Below are positions 35,014-43,443 of a stretch of DNA of 64,000 nucleotides, one piece after another. The notes below the pieces were generated by a model. That model did no database searches and was not told where the DNA came from. It saw only the letters and a program-made list of their open reading frames with translations. This DNA comes from Stenotrophomonas rhizophila (GTDB lineage: Bacteria > Pseudomonadota > Gammaproteobacteria > Xanthomonadales > Xanthomonadaceae). The position numbers were made by a program, and so were the translations under genes. Where the stretch lies: assembly GCF_003651185.1 (NCBI RefSeq), contig NZ_RCDC01000009.1, positions 62,001-126,000 of the forward strand, read 5' to 3'. Numbering within the stretch: position 1 is the first letter of the stretch; every line of letters begins with the position of its first letter.

Positions 35014-36378
35014 AGTCAGCCCGTCCAACGCCAGATCGGCCTGCGCCTGCTCAAGCTGCGCGAGCAGCGCGGCTACAGCCAGCTGGCGCTGGCCAAGGCG
35101 CTGGGGCTGTCGGCCAGCTACCTGAACCAGATCGAGCGCAACAAGCGGCCGCTGACCCCGGCGGTGCAGGGCAAGCTGCGCGACGTACTGGGCGACGTCA
35201 GCGAGCTGTTCGAGGTCGATGACCCCGGCGCGCTGCAGGAATCGCTGGGCGAGACTCTGCGCGACCTGGGCCTGGCCGATGTCAGCAGCACCGAACTGCG
35301 CGCGATGGCCGGCAACCTGCCGCAGATCAGCCGTGCCCTGCTCGACCTGCACCGCCGCCACCTGATGCTGCGCGAGCATGCCGCCGCGCTGGAGTTCCAG
35401 CTGGGCGATGTGCATGCCGGGCAGGCGCTGCCCGCGGGCGACCAGGTCCGCGATTTCTTCAATCGCATGCACAACCACATCCCCGAGCTGGATGACCTGG
35501 CCGAGCAGTTGTTCGGCGAATGGGGGCTGGTGGCCGGGCATGTGGCGCCGCGCCTGCGCCAGCTGCTGGCCGACCGCCACGGCGTGCTGGTGGAAGTGGG
35601 GCCGCTGCAGGCCGGGCGCGAGAAGCGCGTCTACGACGGCGGCAGCCGCACCTTGTGGCTGCCCGACTACCTGGAGCCGGGCCAGCAGGCGTTCCAGATG
35701 GCGGCCGAGCTGGCCCTGCTCGGCTATGCGGCGCAGATCGATGCGGTGATCGCACGCGCCGGGTTTGGCGAGGCAGAGCAGATCGCGCAGGCGCGGATCG
35801 GCATGTCCAACTACTTCGCCGGTGCGCTGGTGATGCCGTATGCGCAGTTCCTGCGCGCGGCCGAGCACAGCGCGTACGACATCGATGCGCTCGCCCATCG
35901 CTTCGGCGTGGGCTTCGAGGCAGTCTGCCACCGCTTGAGCACGCTGGCCCGGCGTAGTGCACCGGGCCTGCCGTTCTTCTTCATCCGCGTGGACCGCGCC
36001 GGCAATGTCTCCAAACGGCATTCGGCCACCGATTTCCACTTCTCACAGGTGGGTGGCTCGTGCCCATTGTGGATCGTGTACGAAGCCTTCAACCAACCCG
36101 GGCGCGTACTGACCCAGACCGCGCGGATGCCTGACGGACGCCGCCACTTCTGGCTGGCGCGGCAGGTGAGCAGCGGCCCGATCGGACATGGCCAGCCGCG
36201 CAAGACCTTCGCGGTGGCGCTGGGCTGCGATCTGCAGCACGCCGAGCGGTTGATCTACACGCGCGGGCTGGATATCCAGAGCCCGGGCAACTCGGTCTCG
36301 ATCGGCCCGGGCTGCCGGGTATGCCCGCGCGAGGATTGCATGCAGCGCGCGTTCCCGCAGCTGCCGGGGCGGGGATGA
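35008..36378 (+). CDS. HTH-XRE / DUF2083 short-chain fatty acyl regulator
   Basis: A 456-residue regulator of the PccR/RamB type. It has an N-terminal XRE helix-turn-helix (about 8-62, SYLNQIERNKRPLTP), a central IrrE-like metalloprotease-derived region (about 190-300, ELALLGYAAQIDAVIAR), and a C-terminal DUF2083 domain with a cysteine-rich end (GCRVCPREDC). Family members respond to acyl-CoA intermediates and control acetate/propionate metabolism. Here the divergent valine operon, which ends in propionyl-CoA, is the natural target. Starts at GTG 34999 or ATG 34963 are also in frame; none has a strong ribosome site. Confidence 0.87.
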   Translation: MNSQPVQRQIGLRLLKLREQRGYSQLALAKALGLSASYLNQIERNKRPLTPAVQGKLRDVLGDVSELFEVDDPGALQESLGETLRDLGLADVSSTELRAMAGNLPQISRALLDLHRRHLMLREHAAALEFQLGDVHAGQALPAGDQVRDFFNRMHNHIPELDDLAEQLFGEWGLVAGHVAPRLRQLLADRHGVLVEVGPLQAGREKRVYDGGSRTLWLPDYLEPGQQAFQMAAELALLGYAAQIDAVIARAGFGEAEQIAQARIGMSNYFAGALVMPYAQFLRAAEHSAYDIDALAHRFGVGFEAVCHRLSTLARRSAPGLPFFFIRVDRAGNVSKRHSATDFHFSQVGGSCPLWIVYEAFNQPGRVLTQTARMPDGRRHFWLARQVSSGPIGHGQPRKTFAVALGCDLQHAERLIYTRGLDIQSPGNSVSIGPGCRVCPREDCMQRAFPQLPGRG

Positions 36379-36400
36379 TGCGGCCCGGTGGCGGAAACCC

Positions 36401-38290
36401 TCAGTAGATCGGCGTCACCTTCATCTGCGGCAGCGGCCGTGGCGCACCGTCGGTGAGGTCCGGCCCGAGGTCTTCCCACGTCTGGCCCTGCTCGACCATG
36501 TGCCGCCACAACTGCTGCGATTCGCGACGTTTGTCTTCCGAGCTCAGGCGGTAGGACGGCGGCACCGGCGTGCCGGTGGCCACACTTTGATACGCCGCTT
36601 GGTATGCCGCCACGCGTTGTGCGGGGTCATCGGTGCGCGCCACATCCAGCGTGTAGCGCTGGTAGGCCGAGGCCAGATTGCGCCAGCGGATCCAGTAGTG
36701 GTTCGCGAAGGAGAAATCGCAGAAGCGCTCGCCGGCGATGCTGCCCTTGTCGGCGATGCGGCTGAGCACGGCCTGTGGCATGTCCAGATTCATGCCGCCC
36801 TCGTCGCCCTCCAGCGCGACATGCACGATGCGGTCGCGGTACCCCGGCGCACGCGCCTGCAGCACATCGCGCCAGTTCTGCATGGTCGATACGATCGAGA
36901 ACAGAAAGCCGGACATCTCCGCGGCGGCCAGCGGCTGCGCGATGGAATGGTAGGTACGCTGCCAGCCATGGCGGTTCTCGGTCGGCAGGAAGACCGCCTG
37001 CTCCGCCCGCGCATGCGCATCGCCGTGGGCCAGCACGCTCACGGCGTCGGCAGGCTGCGCGTAGACGAGATTGATGCCGAAGGTCGGCCAGCGCGGCAAC
37101 GCGGCGTCGAACAGATGGATCGGGAAATTGCTGCTGATCCCGCCATCGGAGAACCAGCACACGCGGAAGGCGGTGATCACCGGACCACAGCTCTGGCCAC
37201 CACTGGTGAGCCCTTCCATGCTGTCGGCCACGTTGGTGTTGTCGCGTGGGGGCTCGGCATCGGCCACCGGCTCACAGCGGCGTTCGCGACGGGCCGGCTC
37301 GTGCAGCGGCACCGCGCTGATCAGCAGCGGGAAGCTCAGGCTCATGCGCGTGGCGACCAGTACTGGCAGTTCCTCGCCATCGACCAGACGGTAGTAATCG
37401 CGCCCATCGACCCGCTCTGGTGCGCCGGCCCGTGCAACCAGCCACGCGACCACGCTGGCCGGGAACAGCTGCGCGAACTCCTCGCGCAGGAACCAGAAGT
37501 GCGCCGCGTTGAACGGCAGCGTGCGCGGCTCGCTGTGCGACACGCAGGTGGTGATCATCTGCAGCGTGATCGCGTGCGCACCGCTGGGCTCGCCGGGATA
37601 GCGTGGGGCCGCATGCAGATCGCCGAAGGTCAATGGCTGGTCATGCGGCTTGCCGGCCAAGGCCTGCAGCTGGGTATGCAGCCAATCCGTCAGCGCCGGC
37701 GCGGAGGCGTTCGGCTGGGTGCTGCCAGTGCACAGGCCCAGCAGGTTGCGGCGGGCGACGCGGGCAACGCGCAGCGCCGAGGCCAGCACGCCGGCCCCGT
37801 AGGCGCACAGCAGCGAGGGCAGCAACGTCGCCCAGATGCCATCAATGCCACCGGCCAGGTAACCGATGCCCAGCAGGCCGGCCAGCGACACCAGCACCTC
37901 CAGCGGCGCGATCGCGAATACCGCCGCGAGCAGACAGGCGATCTTGCGCAGCAGGCCGGCCTTGCCGGTGAGCATCACCAGCAGGCGATACGCGGTACGC
38001 GCGCCATATGCCGGCTGGAACAGACTGTGGATGAAGCCCTGCCGGGACAGCTGCGCCGAGACCTCGGCCAACCCCGGAAAGCCCACCGCCGCCGCGACCG
38101 GCTCACCGGCCTGGCGGCGCCGGTCGCCCAGCGCGGCCGCCGCTGCCACGGCGGCGGCAATGGCGCCGGCCGAGGTGCCGCCGATGCTCTTGAAGCGGTA
38201 CTCGCGCGCCAGCGACAGCACCGCGTTGGGATACACGATGCCGCTGGTGATGCCGCCCTTCATGACCAGATCGCAGTACTTGTCCGCCAC
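36401..38290 (-). CDS. Patatin-like phospholipase with membrane segments
   Basis: A 629-residue patatin-domain lipase. The glycine-rich oxyanion loop VMKGGITSGIVYP, nucleophile motif GGTSAGAI (Ser) and dyad Asp in SDGGISSNFP are intact. Between the nucleophile and Asp there is a long insert with hydrophobic helices (about 115-185), suggesting membrane association. A GTG at 38290 with GAGGA upstream is preferred as start because the core begins only eight residues later. It should hydrolyse acyl chains from (phospho)lipids. It is convergent with the DUF2083 regulator and stands 144 bp upstream of the lipocalin end. Confidence 0.85.
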   Translation of the reverse strand: MADKYCDLVMKGGITSGIVYPNAVLSLAREYRFKSIGGTSAGAIAAAVAAAAALGDRRRQAGEPVAAAVGFPGLAEVSAQLSRQGFIHSLFQPAYGARTAYRLLVMLTGKAGLLRKIACLLAAVFAIAPLEVLVSLAGLLGIGYLAGGIDGIWATLLPSLLCAYGAGVLASALRVARVARRNLLGLCTGSTQPNASAPALTDWLHTQLQALAGKPHDQPLTFGDLHAAPRYPGEPSGAHAITLQMITTCVSHSEPRTLPFNAAHFWFLREEFAQLFPASVVAWLVARAGAPERVDGRDYYRLVDGEELPVLVATRMSLSFPLLISAVPLHEPARRERRCEPVADAEPPRDNTNVADSMEGLTSGGQSCGPVITAFRVCWFSDGGISSNFPIHLFDAALPRWPTFGINLVYAQPADAVSVLAHGDAHARAEQAVFLPTENRHGWQRTYHSIAQPLAAAEMSGFLFSIVSTMQNWRDVLQARAPGYRDRIVHVALEGDEGGMNLDMPQAVLSRIADKGSIAGERFCDFSFANHYWIRWRNLASAYQRYTLDVARTDDPAQRVAAYQAAYQSVATGTPVPPSYRLSSEDKRRESQQLWRHMVEQGQTWEDLGPDLTDGAPRPLPQMKVTPIY

Positions 38291-38396
38291 GTTGCCGTCC
38301 TCTGTCCGCCCGTGCGCGGCCGATCCACGCACCCTCCCCCGCTGTCCCTGCAACGATGCCCGGGCCGGGGAGGTCGATGACGACAGTATCGCCTGC

Positions 38397-38421
38397 GCGC
38401 TTCTCAGGGCCTGAGAAGCGC
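38397..38421 (-). terminator. Strong hairpin behind the lipid operon
   Basis: An 11-bp perfect stem GCGCTTCTCAG/CTGAGAAGCGC with a 3-nt loop lies 14 bp past the lipocalin stop. There is no T-run, so it is a probable rather than certain terminator. Confidence 0.55.
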
Positions 38422-38434
38422 GGCACGGAACGGC

Positions 38435-38971
38435 TTATTTGGCGTTGCCGGACTGCGGCACGCGCCGCACCTGGGAGAGGTCGTAACCGAGCGCGGCGAT
38501 GCGGGTCATCGCGGCCTGGTAATCCGCATCGGAGATGGTCGGGGTACGCGCCATCAGCCACATGTAGTCGCGCTTGCTGCGGCCCACGATGGTCTGCTTG
38601 TAGTCCGGGTCCAGATCCACGATCACGTACTCGGCCTGGATCGGCCAGATGAACTGCATGCCCCAGATCGCGCCGCCGGTGCCTTCCTTGACCGTTCCGA
38701 CCGGGTGCATGGTCTTGATCGGTGCCTGGAAGCTGCCCTTGCGATAACGGAAGGTGGTCTGGATGCGGCCGTCCGGACGCAGTGCGTAGGACTCCACCGC
38801 ATCGAACGCTTCACGTTCGGGCCGGCTGGGGATATGGGCGATCACATACCAGTCGCCCATGAAGCGCGGCACGTCCACATGCGCCACGGGCGGGATCGGA
38901 CGGGTGTTGCCGCTGCAGCCGCCGAGCATCATGCCGACGACCAGCAGGGGAACGAGAACACGGATGGACAT
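38435..38971 (-). CDS. blc: Outer-membrane lipocalin Blc
   Basis: A 178-residue bacterial lipocalin. The ATG at 38971 starts a lipoprotein signal MSIRVLVPLLVVGMMLGGC (lipobox LGGC). The lipocalin signature VPRFMGDWYVIAHIP and later strands YVIVDLDPDYKQTIVGR follow. Blc proteins bind fatty acids and lysophospholipids at the outer membrane. As the last gene of the eight-gene lipid operon (28 bp behind the methyltransferase), it may carry the modified acyl chains made by the upstream enzymes. Confidence 0.93.
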   Translation of the reverse strand: MSIRVLVPLLVVGMMLGGCSGNTRPIPPVAHVDVPRFMGDWYVIAHIPSRPEREAFDAVESYALRPDGRIQTTFRYRKGSFQAPIKTMHPVGTVKEGTGGAIWGMQFIWPIQAEYVIVDLDPDYKQTIVGRSKRDYMWLMARTPTISDADYQAAMTRIAALGYDLSQVRRVPQSGNAK

Positions 38972-38999
38972 GACGGCTTGCTCCAGTAACGTGGGGTGA

Positions 39000-40073
39000 T
39001 CACGGACGGTTGAACAGGTAGTGGGCCACCTGCCACTGCTGGCCCTGCTGGTAGCCGAACAACTCTGCACAGGCCATCCAGAACATGCGCCAGCGCTGGT
39101 GCCACAACGCAGCCGAGGCATCGCCGTAGGTCTGGCGCAGCACAGCCATCACGGCTTCTTTCTCGCGGTCCTGGTTGGCCAGCCAGTGGTTGGCGGTGCG
39201 CTCGTAGTGGGTGCCATCCAGCAGCCAGCGCTGCTGCAGCTGCAGGTGCTGCTGGAAGAACAGCAGCGTATCGGCCGCGGGCATCAGGCCACCGGTGAAG
39301 AAGTGGCGGCCCATCCAGTTGTCCTCGCCCTCGGTCTCGAACGGGTACATCAGCGTGCGGTGCACGAAAATATGCACGAACAGCTTGCCCTCCGGCCGCA
39401 GCCAGCGGTGGATGCGCTGCAGCAGCTGCGGGTAGTTGCGCATGTGCTCGAACATCTCGATCGAGACGCAGCGATCGAAGGTCTCCGCATCCAGCATCAG
39501 ATGATTCACGTCACGGGTCAGCACGGTGACGTTGATCAGGCCACGTGCACGGCACTGACCCAGGATGTACTCGCGCTGGCTGTTGGAGTTGGAGACGGCG
39601 GTGATCTGCGCGTTCGGGTAGCGCTCGGCCATCCACAGCGTCAGCGACCCCCAGCCGCAGCCCAGCTCCAGGATGTGTTGCCCATCGGCCAGCTGTGCGC
39701 GCTCGCCGTACAGCGCGAGCATCGCCTCTTCGGCTTCGTCCAGCGTTTCAGTGCCGGTGGCGTAGTAGCAGCTGCTGTACTTCAGGCGCTTGCCCAGGCA
39801 GCGATGGAAGAATTCGGCCGGCACTTCGTAATGCTGCCGATTGGCCGCATCCACATGCAGCGCGACCGCGCTGCTGGCCAGCCCGGCGATGCGTGCGGCA
39901 AAGCGCTGCGACTGGACCTGCTGGCCACCGGCAAGCTCTTCGCGCAGGCGCTGCTCGCACTGGCGGCGGATGCCCAGCCGCAACAGCGTATCGGGAAGCA
40001 GCCCGCGCTCGGCCAGGCCGGTCAGGCCCGGTGCGTAGTCCGGCAGCGGAAGACGGTCACTGGCGACATTCAT
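39000..40073 (-). CDS. Cyclopropane-fatty-acid-synthase-like methyltransferase (second copy)
   Basis: A 357-residue SAM-dependent methyltransferase. The ATG at 40073 overlaps the DUF1295 stop. The SAM-binding motif ILELGCGWGSLTLWMAERYP and the CFA-like FDRCVSIEMFEHM are present. The bicarbonate/substrate residues differ from the canonical Cfa at 41423, and the N-terminal domain is shorter (about 85 residues before the SSCYY motif). It is likely a distinct fatty-acid methylase acting on chains processed by the other operon enzymes, not a redundant cyclopropane synthase. Confidence 0.87.
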   Translation of the reverse strand: MNVASDRLPLPDYAPGLTGLAERGLLPDTLLRLGIRRQCEQRLREELAGGQQVQSQRFAARIAGLASSAVALHVDAANRQHYEVPAEFFHRCLGKRLKYSSCYYATGTETLDEAEEAMLALYGERAQLADGQHILELGCGWGSLTLWMAERYPNAQITAVSNSNSQREYILGQCRARGLINVTVLTRDVNHLMLDAETFDRCVSIEMFEHMRNYPQLLQRIHRWLRPEGKLFVHIFVHRTLMYPFETEGEDNWMGRHFFTGGLMPAADTLLFFQQHLQLQQRWLLDGTHYERTANHWLANQDREKEAVMAVLRQTYGDASAALWHQRWRMFWMACAELFGYQQGQQWQVAHYLFNRP

Positions 40074-40867
40074 GGGGCAGATTCCTTGCGGGCAGACGAC
40101 GAACGGGAGGGGAACCACGGAAACAGCATCGGCGTGGTGCGTTGGTACTCGCGGTAATCCTCACCGCGCGAGCGCAGCGCCTGCGCCTCGGTGAAGGGAA
40201 TGCCGCTGACCCAGCGCAGGAACACGTACATCACCAGCGGGCCGGACCACGCCAGCCACCACAACGGCGACTGCACGGCCAGCAGCACGTAGGTGAACCA
40301 GTGCAGCCATTCGAAGAAATAGTTGGGATGCCGCGAGTAGCGCCACAACCCATCGCGGCAGGTCTTGCCCTTGTTGGCCGGATCGGCGCGGAAGCGCGCC
40401 AGCTGACGATCCGCCAGCGATTCGCCACCCACGCTCAGCAGCCACATCGCCACGGCCGCGATCACCCAACCCCAGCCATGTGCTTCCGGATTCACCGACA
40501 CCGCCACGAAGGGCAACGCGAACAGCACGATCAGCAGTGCCTGGAACTGGAAGAAGCCGAAGATCTTTCCCTGATGGCCGTTCCAGTGCTTACGTAGATG
40601 CTGGTAGCGACCATCCTCGGGCTCGCTGCGCACGCGGTGCCACAGGTGCAGCGCCAGGCGTGAACCCCACAGCCCGCCCAGCACCGCCAGCGCGATCCTC
40701 GGCATCGCCGCGCCATCGCCGAGCAGTGCGAGCAACAGCGCAGACGCGCCCACACCCTTGGCCCAGAGCACATCGACCACGCCGATGTTCTGGTGCCGGC
40801 GCTGCCACCACCAGCCCCAGGTCATGATCACGGCGGCGTACAGCCACACCACCCACAGCATCTTCAT
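40070..40867 (-). CDS. DUF1295 membrane protein (steroid-reductase/ICMT-like)
   Basis: A 265-residue membrane protein with about six helices and the C-terminal motif 'GLWRYSRHPNYFFEWLHWF' shared by DUF1295, sterol reductases and isoprenylcysteine methyltransferases. In this family the segment binds a cofactor (NADPH or SAM). By context it may reduce or methylate an acyl double bond. The ATG at 40867 overlaps the DUF2878 stop, and its own stop overlaps the next methyltransferase start. Confidence 0.88.
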   Translation of the reverse strand: MKMLWVVWLYAAVIMTWGWWWQRRHQNIGVVDVLWAKGVGASALLLALLGDGAAMPRIALAVLGGLWGSRLALHLWHRVRSEPEDGRYQHLRKHWNGHQGKIFGFFQFQALLIVLFALPFVAVSVNPEAHGWGWVIAAVAMWLLSVGGESLADRQLARFRADPANKGKTCRDGLWRYSRHPNYFFEWLHWFTYVLLAVQSPLWWLAWSGPLVMYVFLRWVSGIPFTEAQALRSRGEDYREYQRTTPMLFPWFPSRSSSARKESAP

Positions 40868-41421
40868 CGTGTGTCTCCTGGAGCAAGTGTGGCGAGGGGT
40901 ACCGCACGTGTCTGCCAATGACGGGCGCACGCCGCAAGCACCGGCAATGCGATCGCCCAGCCCAGGCCGAGCAGCAGCACGCCGTGCCACTGCGGCGCGG
41001 CGAACACCACCGACGACCAGCCGCGCGCGGCGGACAGATATGCCAGCGGGGCCAGCAGCAGGCCAACCAGCGCTGCCGCAACCAGATGCCGCTGCAGCAC
41101 CGCGAATGACACTGTGAGCGTCATCGCGAACGCGGCCCACAGCGCGAGGATCCAGACCGGGGCGATCCACGCGGGATCATTGCCGGCCGCGTACAGCACC
41201 CAGCCGGAGGCGCCGGCCAGCCCGTCTACGACCAACCCGCAGGCGATCGCCACCAGCATCAATCTGATCTCCACTGACGGCTGCGCGGACCAGACCAACT
41301 GAGTGCCCACGTAAACCGCCGCCGCCAACAGCCCGGGCCAGCGCAGCCCATGGCCGGCCCCGATCACCGCGCACAGCCAGACCAGCTGGTTGCCGATCAC
41401 GTTGGCCCAGAAACGTGGCAC
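40864..41421 (-). CDS. DUF2878 membrane protein
   Basis: A 185-residue highly hydrophobic protein with about five to six helices (WANVIGNQLVWLCAVIGAG, RLMLVAIACGLVVDGLAG, PVWILALWAAFAMTL and others) matching DUF2878. The GTG at 41421 with GGGGAGG upstream is preferred; it starts one base after the cfa stop codon. The function is unknown, and it is always seen with the cfa/DUF1365/amine-oxidase gene set, so a role as membrane partner of the lipid enzymes is inferred. Confidence 0.82.
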   Translation of the reverse strand: MPRFWANVIGNQLVWLCAVIGAGHGLRWPGLLAAAVYVGTQLVWSAQPSVEIRLMLVAIACGLVVDGLAGASGWVLYAAGNDPAWIAPVWILALWAAFAMTLTVSFAVLQRHLVAAALVGLLLAPLAYLSAARGWSSVVFAAPQWHGVLLLGLGWAIALPVLAACARHWQTRAVPLATLAPGDTR

Positions 41422-41422
41422 C

Positions 41423-42679
41423 TCAGCCCTCCCCCGCAATCAATGCGGGCCGGTAGCCCGGACGCGCCATCAGCAGGTGCGAGACACCGATGGAGCGCTC
41501 CAGGAAGCCACCTTCGCAGTACGCCAGGTAGAACTCCCACATGCGGATGAAGCCCGCATCGAAGCCCTGTGCACGCACCGCCGGGAGCTGGGCCAGGAAG
41601 CGCTGTCGCCACGCGCGCAGCGTCAGTGCATAAGACGGGCCGAAGTCGTGCTGGCCGATCAGCTGCAGATCGCTGCTGCGGGTCTTGGCGGCGACGATGG
41701 CGTTGATCGAGGGGATGAAGCTGCCGGGGAACACGAAGCGCTTGATGTAATCGACGCTCCGCCGCGCCTGCTCGTAACGCTGGTCTTCGATGGTGATGGC
41801 CTGCAGCAGCGCCAGACCATCATCCTTGAGCAGGCGGGTCAGCGTGGCGAAGTAGGTGTCCAGGTACTGCGCGCCGATCGCCTCGATCATCTCGATGGAA
41901 ACGAGCTTGTCGTACTGCCCGTCCAGATCGCGGTAATCCTTGAGCAGCAGGGTGACCTTGTCCTGCAGCCCGGCCGCCTCGACCCGCTGCCTGGCCAGCG
42001 TGTACTGCTCGACTGAGATGGTGGTGGTAGTGACGTGGCAGCCGATATGGCGGGCGGCGTACAGCGCAAAGCCGCCCCAGCCGGTGCCGATCTCGACCAC
42101 GCGATCGGCCGCGGTCACCTGCAGCTGCTCGCAGATGCGGGCCAGCTTGCGCTCGGACGCCGCCTCCAGCGTGTCTTCCGGGCGGGCATACAGCGCCGAG
42201 GAGTACATCAGGTCCGGCGACAGGAACAGCGAGAAGAACGGATTGCCGAGGTCATAGTGCGCGGCGATGTTGCGGCGGCTGCCTTCGCGCGTGTTGCGAC
42301 GCAGGCGGTTCCAGCCTTTCAGCAGCCAGCCGCCAATGCGCGCCGGGCCGCCCTCCATGCCATCGAGCAGATCGCGGTTGCGCACCAGCAACTGCACCAG
42401 CGCGACCAGGTCATCGCAGCGCCAGTCACCGCGGATGTAGGCCTCGCCCGCCCCGACACTGCCCTGCGCGGCCACCGCGCGGTAGAAACCGGGATCGTCC
42501 ACCCAGACCGTCACCTGTGGCGTGGCCTTCGGATCGCCGATCACCACATCGCCCACGGCATCGCGCAGCCGCAGATGCCCGCCGCGCAGCGGTGCCAGCT
42601 GCGCCAGCAGGCGCCCGCGCAGGAACCCTTCAAGGGTGGACGGTTGCGGCACGGTCACCGCACGGGTCATGTCGTTCAT
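41423..42679 (-). CDS. cfa: Cyclopropane-fatty-acyl-phospholipid synthase
   Basis: A 418-residue methyltransferase that adds a methylene or methyl group from SAM to unsaturated phospholipid acyl chains. The N-terminal lipid-binding domain (about 1-125) and the SAM motif RVVEIGTGWGGFALYAARHIGC are present. YDLGNPFFSLFLSPDLMYSSALY and KLVSIEMIEAIGAQYLDTYF are classic CFA synthase motifs. The ATG overlaps the DUF1365 stop (ATGA). It is central in the sigma-controlled operon and should act on double bonds made or supplied via the desaturase. Confidence 0.94.
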   Translation of the reverse strand: MNDMTRAVTVPQPSTLEGFLRGRLLAQLAPLRGGHLRLRDAVGDVVIGDPKATPQVTVWVDDPGFYRAVAAQGSVGAGEAYIRGDWRCDDLVALVQLLVRNRDLLDGMEGGPARIGGWLLKGWNRLRRNTREGSRRNIAAHYDLGNPFFSLFLSPDLMYSSALYARPEDTLEAASERKLARICEQLQVTAADRVVEIGTGWGGFALYAARHIGCHVTTTTISVEQYTLARQRVEAAGLQDKVTLLLKDYRDLDGQYDKLVSIEMIEAIGAQYLDTYFATLTRLLKDDGLALLQAITIEDQRYEQARRSVDYIKRFVFPGSFIPSINAIVAAKTRSSDLQLIGQHDFGPSYALTLRAWRQRFLAQLPAVRAQGFDAGFIRMWEFYLAYCEGGFLERSIGVSHLLMARPGYRPALIAGEG

Positions 42680-43443
42680 GGGGATTTTCCGGCAAGAGAA
42701 GGATGGTCGTGGACGGGGTTGCGCTTGAGCCACAGGCGCAGCGCCTGCCAGTGGATCGCGGCAACGACCTTGAGGGTCATCAGCGGGTAGCGCAGCAGCA
42801 CGCCGGCCAGGCCACGACCGGTGAGCGGATGGCGCTGCATCACCAGATCGGCATCGAACTGGCACACACCCTCTCGCCACACCTGCATGTGCACGTGCAG
42901 GTCATCGCCCGGCGCGGTGAAGCGCCAGCGGTACTCGCAGTCCATCTGCATGAAGGGAGAAACGTGGAACTGCTTGTCGAACGACCAGCACAGCGCGCGG
43001 CCCTGGGCATCGGCCTGCGCCACCGGCAGCACGTAGGCGTGGCGCTCCTTCCAGGGCGTGTTGGTGATCTCCGCCACGATGCTGTCCAGCGTGGTGCCAT
43101 CGGCGGCGTAGCAGTAATAGAAGCTCACCGGATTGAAAACATGCCCGGCATAACGCGGATGCGTGAGCAGGCGGATCGGCCCGGCGGGCGCGCGGCCCAA
43201 TGCCTCGGTGATGCGTGCGCGCACGGCATCGGCCAGCGGCTGATCGGGCTTACCGAGATAGTCGCTGCGGCGGAACTCGACCACGTTGCGACGGCCCACC
43301 GACCACAGCCAGCGACGCTCGAACAGACGCGGCAGTTCGTCCAGGTCCAGCAGCAGCTGCGCGATCGGATAGCCGAACGCATGCGCATGCGGCGCGTGCC
43401 GGCGATGGCGCATCCAGCCACGGTAGATCGCACTGGCGGTCAT
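42676..43443 (-). CDS. DUF1365 protein
   Basis: A 255-residue protein of DUF1365, starting MTASAIYRGWMRHRRHAP (the conserved 'Y-x-G-x-V-x-H-x-R' type start), with the motifs RFL/RLLTHPRYAGHVFNPVSFYYCY and FHVSPFMQMDCEYRW. The biochemical role is not established. It is almost always next to a cfa gene and an FAD amine-oxidase-like gene. ATGA overlaps couple it to both neighbours. Confidence 0.9.
   Translation of the reverse strand: MTASAIYRGWMRHRRHAPHAHAFGYPIAQLLLDLDELPRLFERRWLWSVGRRNVVEFRRSDYLGKPDQPLADAVRARITEALGRAPAGPIRLLTHPRYAGHVFNPVSFYYCYAADGTTLDSIVAEITNTPWKERHAYVLPVAQADAQGRALCWSFDKQFHVSPFMQMDCEYRWRFTAPGDDLHVHMQVWREGVCQFDADLVMQRHPLTGRGLAGVLLRYPLMTLKVVAAIHWQALRLWLKRNPVHDHPSLAGKSP

Noticed and set aside
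36500..38380. 626-residue open frame antisense to the patatin gene
   Set aside because: Low-complexity Arg/Gln/His/Ala composition and no domain. The sense strand carries intact lipase motifs and a ribosome site.
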